From contig DDZT01000128.1 of the NCBI GenBank assembly GCA_002346435.1, positions 1 to 48,243 of the forward strand: 48,243 nucleotides of DNA, in the 5' to 3' direction. The notes under the pieces are model-generated. The model saw only the letters and a list, made by a program, of their open reading frames with translations, was not told where the DNA came from and ran no database searches. The stretch's first letter is position 1; each line of letters starts with the position of its first letter. The position numbers and the translations under genes were made by a program. Source of the DNA: Anaerolineales bacterium UBA3001. GTDB taxonomy: Bacteria; Chloroflexota; Anaerolineae; Anaerolineales; UBA11657. Of this stretch, positions 7,987 to 16,070 are shown one piece after another.

Positions 7987-10020
7987 TCAACTTTGCACCA
8001 TCTCGCGAATATGTTCGACTACCTCCGGGTTTGCTAAAGTTGTTATATCGCCAACGTCGGTCGTATTAGAAATGGAAGCAAGGACCCGCCGCATGATTTT
8101 TCCAGAACGAGTTTTTGGCATGTCGGGCACAATCCACACATTTTTGGGCCTAGCGATCTTGCCAATTTCAGTTTCAATTGCAAGTACTATTGCTTTTTCA
8201 AGATCCTTACTTGCTTGCACGCTAGGTTGAAGGGAAACATAGACATCAGGCACTGTGCCCTTCAAATCATCTGAGACAGGCACAACAGCTGCTTCTGCCA
8301 GTTCAGAAATAGTCATACAGGCCGACTCCAGCTCTTTAGTACCGAGCCTGTGACCCGCAACATTGATAACATCATCGACTCGGCCCAATATACGATAATA
8401 ACCATCCGAACTTTGTGTAGCAGCATCACCTGGAAAGTACGGCCAGTCACGCCAATCTTTACTTTGTGGATCCTTACAGTATTTCTCATAGTAAGTTTTG
8501 ACATAGCGGTCACGATCTCCCCATATGGTTTGAAATCCACCGGGCCAAGGATTCTGTATACAAATGTTACCAGCTATACCACTACCTTCCGCTACTGTAT
8601 TTCCATCTTCATCGTAAATCACCGGATGTATTCCAGGCATCGCCGGACCAGCACTACCCGGTTTCATAGAGTGGATAGCAGGCATTGTGCTACACAAAAA
8701 CCCTCCTGTCTCAGTCTGCCACCAAGTATCCACAACAGCAGCTTTACCTTTGCCAATAACATCGTAGTACCAACGCCACACCTCTGGCTCAATCGGCTCT
8801 CCAACTGTAGTCATATGCTTAAACTCGAAATTATATTTTTGTGGTTCGTCAGGCCCAGATTTGCGCAACATACGTACCGTAGTAGGTGCTGTATGGAAAA
8901 TGTTTACGCCTAAACGCTCGGCTATGCGCCAAGGTCGACCAGCATCTGGAAAAGTTGGTACGCCTTCATACATGACACTGGTAGCAGCTAGCGCCAATGG
9001 ACCATACACTATATATGAGTGCCCAGTAATCCAACCAATGTCAGCCATACACCAGTACACATCTTCAGGATGTATATCCTGGACATATTTTGAAGTGCCA
9101 GCCACATAGGTAAGATAACCACCGATGCTATGTTGACATCCCTTAGGCTTGCCTGTAGTACCGCTGGTGTACATCAAAAAGAGAGGAGAATCCGCATCTA
9201 ACTCTACAGGGTCAACTCTTACACCACTAAACTCAGGCAAATGTTCATCCATGAAAAAATCGCGGCCCAGCTTCATAGGAACCTCGGATTGGTATGCGTC
9301 TGGATAACGCCTCCAGACCAACACCTTTTCGACAATTTGTCCAGCATCACTTGCAACTTTAACTGCCTCATCTGCCTTCACTTTGTGATCCAACATTTTG
9401 CCATTACGATAATAGCCGTCAGTAGTGATGAGAATTGAACTACCTGAATCAGCAATCCTTTCACCACAAGCCTTGCCGCTAAACCCGCCAAAAACTACCG
9501 AGTGAATAACGCCCAGACGAGCACAGGCAAGCATTACAACAGGAAGGTCAGTAGACATTGGCATATGAATTGTTACACGATCACCTGTTTTAAGTCCCGC
9601 AAAATCGCGCAAAAGAGCAGCAGTCTCATTTACTCGTACATAAAGCTCTTGGTACGTCACAACCTCATGTGGCTCCTGCTCAAGTTCAGGTACAAACACA
9701 ATGGCCGCTTTGTTGCGATTTGAAACTAGATGACGATCTATACAATTGTAGCTAGCATTAATTTTCCCTCCAACAAACCATTTCCAACAAGGAGCATCAC
9801 TAGCATCAAATGTTATATCCCATCTTTTGTGCCAACTTAATAAATCGGCATATTCATGAAAACATTCAGGAAAATTATCCAGACCGAAACGATCATAGAT
9901 ACCCTGGTCTGTCATGTTAGCTTGCGCTACAAATTCATCGCTAGGATGAAAATATTGCTCTTCTTGCCAGTGTACAGCAATCTGTGCTTCCGTTACCTTT
10001 CCCTGATCTTTATTGTTCAT
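7987..10020 (-). CDS. acsA: Acetyl-CoA synthetase (AMP-forming)
   Basis: Activates acetate to acetyl-CoA through acetyl-AMP. The 677-residue protein has the AMP-binding P-loop YTSGTTGKPKG (residues 284-294), the adenine-site motif DTWWQTETGG, the hinge/ribose region GRVDDVINVAGHRLGT and the C-terminal RSGKIMRRVL. The lysine of the last motif is the known acetylation control site in the family. The upstream AAAGGA about 8 nt before the ATG fixes the start. It is monocistronic, separated from xdhC by 202 nt in which I see no gene. Confidence 0.96.
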   Translation of the reverse strand: MNNKDQGKVTEAQIAVHWQEEQYFHPSDEFVAQANMTDQGIYDRFGLDNFPECFHEYADLLSWHKRWDITFDASDAPCWKWFVGGKINASYNCIDRHLVSNRNKAAIVFVPELEQEPHEVVTYQELYVRVNETAALLRDFAGLKTGDRVTIHMPMSTDLPVVMLACARLGVIHSVVFGGFSGKACGERIADSGSSILITTDGYYRNGKMLDHKVKADEAVKVASDAGQIVEKVLVWRRYPDAYQSEVPMKLGRDFFMDEHLPEFSGVRVDPVELDADSPLFLMYTSGTTGKPKGCQHSIGGYLTYVAGTSKYVQDIHPEDVYWCMADIGWITGHSYIVYGPLALAATSVMYEGVPTFPDAGRPWRIAERLGVNIFHTAPTTVRMLRKSGPDEPQKYNFEFKHMTTVGEPIEPEVWRWYYDVIGKGKAAVVDTWWQTETGGFLCSTMPAIHSMKPGSAGPAMPGIHPVIYDEDGNTVAEGSGIAGNICIQNPWPGGFQTIWGDRDRYVKTYYEKYCKDPQSKDWRDWPYFPGDAATQSSDGYYRILGRVDDVINVAGHRLGTKELESACMTISELAEAAVVPVSDDLKGTVPDVYVSLQPSVQASKDLEKAIVLAIETEIGKIARPKNVWIVPDMPKTRSGKIMRRVLASISNTTDVGDITTLANPEVVEHIREMVQS

Positions 10021-10256
10021 GGTTGTAATCCTTTACTCCTATAAGTAGTTCCATGAAAGTGTCAATCTACTTTAGCACAACGATACCGAATTGCAAATAT
10101 ACGTGCCAAATTAATACTCTATTAGCAGCATCTCAAAGACGATAGGTTAATTCACCAAAATTATTTGGGGGAAAGTGCGCGATATGTTATTATCACTCAC
10201 GCAAAAATACAGGACAACTGTAGCACTTGACTTTTTCAGGGATAGGAAAATTAGTT

Positions 10257-10568
10257 TTGATTATAAAATTCTACTCGACACTCAGGGATATTTCCGGAAA
10301 GAAAGCTGTTGAAATCAATATGCCCGATGGGACTACAATTCAAAAATTAGCCACTGAAATTGTTGAATTGTATCCTAAGATGCGTAAAGATTTACTGGAT
10401 GAGAATGGGAAGATACATGGTCATGTTCATATATTTGTTGATGGGCTTGATGTGCCATTTCTCAGCAATAATACGTCTGAGGTAATATCAAACGACAGTG
10501 TAGTGGATGTTTTTCACGCTATAGGGGGCGGGCATTATCAAACCGACATTGTATTCTGTTGGTATTGA
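10257..10568 (+). CDS. MoaD/ThiS-like ubiquitin-fold protein with a C-terminal tail
   Basis: A small beta-grasp sulfur carrier or modifier-like protein. The opening IIKFYSTLRDISGKKAVEI, the VHIFVDGLD strand and DSVVDVFHAIGGG match the MoaD/ThiS shape. I place the start at TTG 10257 because AGGGATAGG lies about 10 nt upstream and MoaD proteins begin just before this strand; an upstream in-frame TTG at 10227 is possible. Unlike ordinary MoaD, the protein does not end at Gly-Gly: eleven residues (HYQTDIVFCWY) follow the GGG at 90-92. The carrier would therefore need proteolytic trimming, or be nonfunctional, or result from a frameshift. Role (molybdopterin, tungstopterin, cysteine synthesis or protein modification) is not decided by the context. 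Confidence 0.75.
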   Translation: MIIKFYSTLRDISGKKAVEINMPDGTTIQKLATEIVELYPKMRKDLLDENGKIHGHVHIFVDGLDVPFLSNNTSEVISNDSVVDVFHAIGGGHYQTDIVFCWY

Positions 10569-10651
10569 GGTTGTGGAAATATTGAGATTTTCTTTGATGT
10601 AATCTGATATTGCTCTTTTAGATCAACGCCAATACCTTACTATTGCACAAC

Positions 10652-12253
10652 TCATGAAGAGCTGATCGAGCACTTGACTTTTTCCAATACAGCAATAGTA
10701 TATTCTTGAGCAAGTAATTCTTGTAAATCGGACAATGTATTACCTCTAACTTCTATAATATTGTCTTTTGCCGGCTCCCTAGATGCATTCAGTAAATAAG
10801 CCCATCGATACATTCCGTCATACTTTTTTCTGGTGATGCCTCGTACTAAATTCATGTCCGAATCGCGCACCCAATTCACGATGAGATCGGGGCACAACGA
10901 AAGCACGTAGTCGGCATCATACTTGTTGTGTCCTACCTCAAAAAACGTAGGTTGAATGCGCGCTATATGTCTATCATTTAAGCCGAGCATATCAATTGTT
11001 CTAAGTCCAGAGTAATATGGAATCTTTCCAGCAGCGTCAGATGCCAACAACTTTCCCTCGTAGTTTTTACCAAGATATCTACCTAATTCAATGTTACGGT
11101 CATATTTCTCGAATGTATATAAAAACCTATCATCTAATACAACCATTCGTAACTGGAGCACGATAAACAAACTAACAAGAAATATCCGACCATATGTCCT
11201 TAATTCTGGGCCAATGTGCCTGAAAAACATTAAAATTCCAAGAGGATAAAGTACCACAAGAAATCTTTCTACAAAATGATCAGCACCTATATAAATCCAA
11301 TAGGCTAACCAAACTGGTAAAAATACTGTATCTAAACCATATAATCGTCGTCTATCACCCCGACCAACCCGAATATATCCTGCAATTAACTGAAACATAG
11401 CAAAAATGAAGGTTAACAAGTAAACAAAAAGACCCTCATTCATGGCGATTCCCCAAAGTTGACTAACAGCAAAAATAATACGTTCAATCAAAGGGCCAGA
11501 AACCTTTGCATAATAAGTGTTAGGAAGTAGGTCTCCATAATAGCTCAAGCGCCAAGTCAAATACACGCCCATAGCTCCAATCAGAGTAATAGAAGCCCAA
11601 AGCGCAACTCTATAACGCCCCCTAATCACTACATAAGCAATTGCTATAGCAGCTACAATAAACCCATCAGCTCTTGACATGATTATTGCAACTATCAGAA
11701 TATTTAACAGCGCTGCTTTCTTAGAACGATCTAGTGTGATTTGTTCAACAGTCACTAGAATTAACAATGTCACAAGAAGAACTAATGCCGTTTCCATTCC
11801 TGATCCTACCCATATCCACAAAGGGGGTGTGAGTGCAAACAACAATGAAGCTAGAGACCCATTGGTATATCCAAAACGATCATAAGCATATTGCGAAAAT
11901 ACATACAAACCGACTACGGCAAACACAATATTCAAAACAACAGACACAAGATAAACATGCTTTGCTGCACCCAAAAAAAATATGGGGGTCAATATTAGGA
12001 CATATAGTAAGTTTGAATACCCTTCCACTTGATCACCCTGGTTAAACACTAACCCATGTCCTTCGGAAAAATTCTTGGCGTACCGATAGGAAATATAAGC
12101 ATCATCGGTGCCCCAGGCATCTCCGCTCCAGTCATAGTGAAAATAACCCAGATAAGAATGAGCAGCACAACCTAACACTAATAAGACTGCAGAGACATGT
12201 ACCAACCAATACCGATTGATTGGCAAAAACCAAGACTTAGAATTCATTTGCAA
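10652..12253 (-). CDS. GT-C fold polytopic membrane glycosyltransferase
   Basis: A 533-residue multi-spanning membrane protein. Near the N-terminus, after the first membrane segment, it has DDAYISYRYAKNFSEGHGLV and NQGDQVEGYSNLLY. This acidic loop plus NP/VEGYSN motif is typical of GT-C polyprenyl-phosphate-sugar transferases related to AftB/ZomB and ArnT/PMT. About ten hydrophobic segments follow, then a soluble C-terminal part with DAAGKIPYYSGLRTIDMLGL. It probably transfers a sugar from a lipid carrier outside the membrane to a cell-surface glycan. The donor and acceptor are not known. It stands alone, convergent with the MoaD-like gene. Confidence 0.8.
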   Translation of the reverse strand: MQMNSKSWFLPINRYWLVHVSAVLLVLGCAAHSYLGYFHYDWSGDAWGTDDAYISYRYAKNFSEGHGLVFNQGDQVEGYSNLLYVLILTPIFFLGAAKHVYLVSVVLNIVFAVVGLYVFSQYAYDRFGYTNGSLASLLFALTPPLWIWVGSGMETALVLLVTLLILVTVEQITLDRSKKAALLNILIVAIIMSRADGFIVAAIAIAYVVIRGRYRVALWASITLIGAMGVYLTWRLSYYGDLLPNTYYAKVSGPLIERIIFAVSQLWGIAMNEGLFVYLLTFIFAMFQLIAGYIRVGRGDRRRLYGLDTVFLPVWLAYWIYIGADHFVERFLVVLYPLGILMFFRHIGPELRTYGRIFLVSLFIVLQLRMVVLDDRFLYTFEKYDRNIELGRYLGKNYEGKLLASDAAGKIPYYSGLRTIDMLGLNDRHIARIQPTFFEVGHNKYDADYVLSLCPDLIVNWVRDSDMNLVRGITRKKYDGMYRWAYLLNASREPAKDNIIEVRGNTLSDLQELLAQEYTIAVLEKVKCSISSS

Positions 12254-12328
12254 TAATACTCAACACAGAGAAAGATCTAACGTTATAACAATTCATCACA
12301 AACCTTCCCAACATATTACAGTACAGAT

Positions 12329-12772
12329 TCATTTTTCAATACGTGACACGACACAATCAAAAAATTCACCTACAAGTTTTTTAGTTACGCCTGGTGCAAG
12401 ACGCATAGCTAAACTTGCAATACGACCCATAATCTGCACATTAGCCTCCCAATACAACTCAGTTACATTGGGTTCTGATGCATTTAGTGTCATTGTACCC
12501 TCCACTTCTGCTGCGCTTCCAGGTGCATTGCCCCTAGCACGCATTTTTGCACGGTTAGGTGCATCCAATTCTATCCACTCAACATCCATTGCAAAACTCA
12601 CCTTTACCGCACCAAGAGCAATACCAACATTTGTGCGAAACTGCTTGTCCGGAATCACAACTTCCACTTCTTTAACTCCTGGCGCACATTGACTGACTAA
12701 ATGAGGATCAGTCAAAAACTCCCATACTGTATCTCTTTTGGATTTTATAATCACACTACCATCAAAGTTCAT
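12329..12772 (-). CDS. coxG: CoxG-like SRPBCC family protein
   Basis: CoxG proteins are helix-grip (SRPBCC) proteins; in CO-oxidisers CoxG helps tether CO dehydrogenase to the membrane. The 147-residue sequence shows the family pattern SRDTVWEFLTDP-type opening (here KRDTVWEFLTDPHLVSQCAPG), a VEGTMTLNASEP strand and a terminal helix. Two ATGs are adjacent; the second is chosen because GGAGG is only 2 nt from the first and 5 nt from the second. No cox structural genes are nearby, so the partner may be another molybdenum hydroxylase, or this may be a generic ligand-binding SRPBCC protein. Confidence 0.82.
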   Translation of the reverse strand: MNFDGSVIIKSKRDTVWEFLTDPHLVSQCAPGVKEVEVVIPDKQFRTNVGIALGAVKVSFAMDVEWIELDAPNRAKMRARGNAPGSAAEVEGTMTLNASEPNVTELYWEANVQIMGRIASLAMRLAPGVTKKLVGEFFDCVVSRIEK

Positions 12773-12938
12773 CATTCCCTCCGATAATATCCCACTAAGG
12801 ACTTAATAATATACTTAGACCATACAATTCTACCTCACATTTTCATCAACATTGTATCAACCAGCATGTTAATGAAAATATAATGAAAATCATCTATAAT
12901 CAGTAAAATTATAGTGATAGTAGAAGGAGAGTATCTGA

Positions 12939-13967
12939 ATGAACGTTGCAAATCTTGTAAGTGTATTGGCCAGCATATCTTGGCTATTACTGATAGGTAG
13001 CATTCTATTTGCTGGAGCAAGTGTAGCTCGCGGAGGACGTGCAAAATCGTTTGCCAGTCTAGTGATAGGAACTTTAGCTCTTGCCCTTGTGCTCTCTACC
13101 GTTAGCCAAGGTTTAGTGTTCATACAACCAGAAGCACGCGCGGTGGTTATCAGTGCTCTGCGGCAAACAGGAATTCGAAGTCAGGCATTGCAGCCTGGTT
13201 TACGTTTTATAACACCATTCTTTGAAGATGTTGTAGTGTATCCGATAGCGAAGCAGACATACACTATGTCTGGAGCGGCAGCTGAAGGTCAAATTAGTGG
13301 TGATGACTCTATTGTAGCTCGTACATCTGATGGACAGGAAGTACGAATAGATGCCTCAGTCATATTTTCAATAGATCCATCACAAGTAGTAGACGTGCAC
13401 ATAGAATGGCAAAATCGTTATATTGATGGGCTAGTTCGACCACAACTTCGCGGTATAGCACGTGACTCAGCAGCCCGCTATGGAGTTGAAGATATTTATA
13501 GTATTAAACGTGATGATCTAGCAACAGAGATTGAAGACGCACTACGTATTACTCTAAATGACAATGGATTAATCCTGGATGACTTCGTACTAAGGAATAT
13601 CACCTTCACTGCAGAATATGCTGCCGTGATTGAACAAAAACAGATAGCGGAACAAGAAGTACAACGCCAGGCTTTTGTAGTAAAACAACGAGAACAGGAA
13701 GCTGAGCAGCTGCGCCAAACATCCAAAGGTGAAGCCGACGCTGCTGTTATAGCATCAGAAGGTAAAGCTAAGGCGATACTGGTCGAGGCAGAGGCACAAG
13801 CAGAGGCATTACGCCAACTTGGTGAAGCCCTTAAAACAAGCCCTGACCTTCTACAATACACTTATGTACAAGAGCTAAGCGACGATGTTGAAGTCATGTT
13901 GCTGCCAGCCAATAGTCCTTATCTCTTCAATCTACCTGAACTAAACAATATGGGAAACAACGACTAA
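12939..13967 (+). CDS. SPFH/prohibitin-like membrane protein
   Basis: A 342-residue band-7/prohibitin family protein. It has two hydrophobic segments at about residues 8-28 and 40-60, then an SPFH domain (PEARAVVISALR, GLRFITPFFEDVVVYPI, VRIDASVIFSIDP). A long Glu/Gln/Ala-rich helical stalk with coiled-coil character runs from IEQKQIAEQEVQRQA to about residue 310. Such proteins form membrane ring scaffolds and often modulate membrane proteases. GAAGGAGAG precedes the ATG with suitable spacing, and a TATAAT-type -10 lies in the 160-nt upstream gap. It ends in a strong terminator. Confidence 0.9.
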   Translation: MNVANLVSVLASISWLLLIGSILFAGASVARGGRAKSFASLVIGTLALALVLSTVSQGLVFIQPEARAVVISALRQTGIRSQALQPGLRFITPFFEDVVVYPIAKQTYTMSGAAAEGQISGDDSIVARTSDGQEVRIDASVIFSIDPSQVVDVHIEWQNRYIDGLVRPQLRGIARDSAARYGVEDIYSIKRDDLATEIEDALRITLNDNGLILDDFVLRNITFTAEYAAVIEQKQIAEQEVQRQAFVVKQREQEAEQLRQTSKGEADAAVIASEGKAKAILVEAEAQAEALRQLGEALKTSPDLLQYTYVQELSDDVEVMLLPANSPYLFNLPELNNMGNND

Positions 13968-13982
13968 AATTCTCAAGAATGT

Positions 13983-14015
13983 AAAAAGGACCTCTTTGTG
14001 AGGTCCTTTTTTTTT
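13983..14015 (+). terminator. Rho-independent terminator after the SPFH gene
   Basis: GGACCTC (13988-13994) pairs with GAGGTCC (14000-14006) across a 5-nt loop. It is flanked by five A and followed by a run of nine T, an intrinsic terminator readable on both strands. It ends the SPFH transcript and lies just beyond the minus-strand tRNA gene, so it may serve both. Confidence 0.93.
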
Positions 14016-14018
14016 AAG

Positions 14019-14105
14019 CGGAGAGGGTGGGATTCGAACCCACGGTGACCATATGGCCACAACGCTTTTCGAGAGCGCCCCGTTCGTCCACTCCGGCACC
14101 TCTCC
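14019..14105 (-). tRNA. tRNA-Ser (anticodon CGA)
   Basis: An 87-nt class II tRNA. The acceptor stem is GGAGAGG/CCTCTCC with a G discriminator. The anticodon stem GCGCT/AGCGT encloses the loop CTCGAAA with anticodon CGA, reading UCG. A long variable arm (TGGCCATATGGTCA) and a T-arm GTGGGTTCGAATCCCAC follow. The long variable arm and G73 fit serine. CCA is not encoded. It sits directly between the SPFH terminator and rnd. Confidence 0.95.
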
Positions 14106-14140
14106 CAAAAATGGCGATTATATACACCATCTGATAGTTA

Positions 14141-15289
14141 TCATTCAACAATATCTCGCAATAATCTCAGTATTTCTTTCCCGTATTTTTTCCTTCGCCA
14201 TGATCCTAAATCCTTAGTCACTCTCAATTCTTTATAATTGACTGGATTCTGCTCGGCCAAATTCCACAAAACATCTCGAGCAATAATTACATCGGAAGCA
14301 ACACCTCTTTTCCTAGCACGTAACTTACGCCATTCCCTTAGAGACTCATATCGAAGAGATATCAATGGATCAATTCTTCGAGTTTTTGGTCTAGGTGGGT
14401 ATTTGGCAAGCACACCACGGTTGACTGCATTAAGTACACCTTTATGATAACGTCTAATCTGACCTGAAGTCATACCCTTTATAGCACTTAGGGCATTAAC
14501 ATTGCGTGGACAGTGTTTAGCAATATCCAAAAGTATAGCATTACCTATGATACGAAAAGTGGGCACATCCCTCATAGATGCAATTCTTTCACGATACTTG
14601 TATAGCTCACACAACACAGCGCTATTTTTACCGCTAAGTTTACGTGCTCCTGCAATTTGCCAGAATTTATTAGGTAACTCATTGCTAGATTGTTTACGGC
14701 TTTTTCTAATACTTGCTTCAGATATACGTTCAAATTCTTCGTACACCTCAGGCAAATGACGCACTTTTCGAATATTATCTTCCAGATAATCACGCAACCT
14801 TAATAAATAGTGGGTATCTAATTGTGCATAAGATAATTGATCATCATTCAATGGTCTTGCAGCCCAATTAGCACGCTGAAACTTCTTGTTTATTGGTACC
14901 GAATAATGCTTGGACAGAATTGCTGCTAGACCGACTTTATCCCAACCTAGTGTTCTAGCAGCCACCATGGTATCGAAAAGACCATTTACCTTCCAACCAA
15001 AGTCACGCCATAAACCAATCAGGTCATACTCAGCCGCATGGAATACCTTCTCTATATACTGATTGGCAAATACTGGACTCAATATGTCAAGATTGCCAAC
15101 AGCAAAAGGATCAACAATAAAATCTTCTTGGCGAGTCGAAAATTGAATCAAACAAACTTTTTCCCTATAAGCATGCAGAGAGTTGGATTCAGTATCTACT
15201 GCTATGGCCCGTTCACGATTTAACTTACCAACAACAGAATGCAAGCTATCATCTGTTAATATCAGCTGAGCCGGTTTCATGTTATGCAT
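14141..15289 (-). CDS. rnd: Ribonuclease D
   Basis: 3'-5' exoribonuclease that trims tRNA and other stable RNA 3' ends. The 382 residues carry the DEDD exonuclease domain: AVDTESNSLH (Exo I), VFHAAEYDLIGL (Exo II) and YAQLDTHYLLRLRDYL (Exo III, DEDDy type). An HRDC-like region (REWRKLRARKRGVASDVI near residue 315) follows. Length is normal for RNase D. It lies 35 nt upstream of tRNA-Ser on the same strand, consistent with co-transcription with a tRNA it may process. No strong ribosome site is visible at the ATG; Met4 is an alternative. Confidence 0.92.
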   Translation of the reverse strand: MHNMKPAQLILTDDSLHSVVGKLNRERAIAVDTESNSLHAYREKVCLIQFSTRQEDFIVDPFAVGNLDILSPVFANQYIEKVFHAAEYDLIGLWRDFGWKVNGLFDTMVAARTLGWDKVGLAAILSKHYSVPINKKFQRANWAARPLNDDQLSYAQLDTHYLLRLRDYLEDNIRKVRHLPEVYEEFERISEASIRKSRKQSSNELPNKFWQIAGARKLSGKNSAVLCELYKYRERIASMRDVPTFRIIGNAILLDIAKHCPRNVNALSAIKGMTSGQIRRYHKGVLNAVNRGVLAKYPPRPKTRRIDPLISLRYESLREWRKLRARKRGVASDVIIARDVLWNLAEQNPVNYKELRVTKDLGSWRRKKYGKEILRLLRDIVE

Positions 15290-15318
15290 ATATTCTAGAA
15301 TTATGATTACATTTAACT

Positions 15319-15364
15319 GATTGTCAACGTCAATATTGACAATCGATAACCTTTATGCTAAATT
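15319..15364 (+). promoter_or_regulatory. Promoter with palindromic operator for the Rieske/cytochrome operon
   Basis: TTGACA at 15336-15341, a 17-nt spacer and TAAATT at 15359-15364 form a good sigma-70-type promoter about 32 nt before the Rieske ATG. The 12-bp palindrome GTCAATATTGAC (15329-15340) covers most of the -35. An outer inverted repeat, GATTGTCAA (15319-15327) and TTGACAATC (15336-15344), is also perfect. A repressor bound here would block RNA polymerase. The regulator is unknown. Confidence 0.6.
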
Positions 15365-15396
15365 GTGCAATCTAAGGTAAGAGGAGTAAATGCGAT

Positions 15397-16029
15397 ATGA
15401 CGACAGCCAACGTAGCTACCCCAGCAGCCCCGCTTACACGTAGAGAGTTCCTATATTATGTCTGGGCTGCTTCAATTGCTCTATTTATGGCAGAAATGGG
15501 TGGTGCGTTAATTTGGTTTGCGTTACCTAGATTTAAGGAAGGAGAGTTTGGAGGCGTAATCACTTTGCCTATTTCTGACCTACCAACACCTGACTCAGGT
15601 CCTAAGGATTTGCCCGATGTGCGTATCTGGCTTGTGAATCTAGGAGAGGGACGCATTGATGACAACCGCCAACCCGGAGAATACACAGTAAATGGTGGGG
15701 TACGAGCCCTATACAAAATATGCGTACATTTAGGGTGTTTATATAAATGGGTGCCTACCAATGACCGTTTTGAGTGTCCATGTCATGGTTCAAAATATCT
15801 AGCAAGTGGGTCCCGCATCGACGGACCAGCAACACGTAATTTAGACTCATTTCCAATTGAATTCGTAGATGATGATGGCAATGTACTTGCACAGAGTGGT
15901 ACAGCAGGAACTGGAAAATCAGAAGAAGGTGGTGCACTTGAAATACCTTCAGGAGCTGTAGCGATACGAATAGATACTGGTCAGCGAGTTGAAGGTGCGT
16001 CAAACACTCAACCAGGTGGTGGGATTTAG
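15397..16029 (+). CDS. Rieske iron-sulfur protein of the quinol:cytochrome c oxidoreductase
   Basis: Carries the high-potential 2Fe-2S cluster that takes electrons from quinol at the Qo site. The 210 residues begin with a twin-arginine-like LTRREFLYYVW region and a membrane anchor at about residues 21-44. A soluble Rieske fold follows with ligands C109/H111 and C127/H130 and the structural disulfide pair C114/C129. It is the first gene of a Rieske-cyt b-cyt c unit, 41 nt before cytochrome b. A GAGGAG lies upstream of the ATG. A Gly-rich tail ends the protein. Confidence 0.95.
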   Translation: MTTANVATPAAPLTRREFLYYVWAASIALFMAEMGGALIWFALPRFKEGEFGGVITLPISDLPTPDSGPKDLPDVRIWLVNLGEGRIDDNRQPGEYTVNGGVRALYKICVHLGCLYKWVPTNDRFECPCHGSKYLASGSRIDGPATRNLDSFPIEFVDDDGNVLAQSGTAGTGKSEEGGALEIPSGAVAIRIDTGQRVEGASNTQPGGGI

Positions 16030-16070
16030 TGTCACCACATTTTTGTAAACAGTAACAGGAGAACTAATAT

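Noticed and set aside
8350..8913. 187-codon plus-strand frame inside the acetyl-CoA synthetase gene
   Set aside because: It is antisense to well-conserved acsA motifs, has no family resemblance and no ribosome site; a shadow frame.
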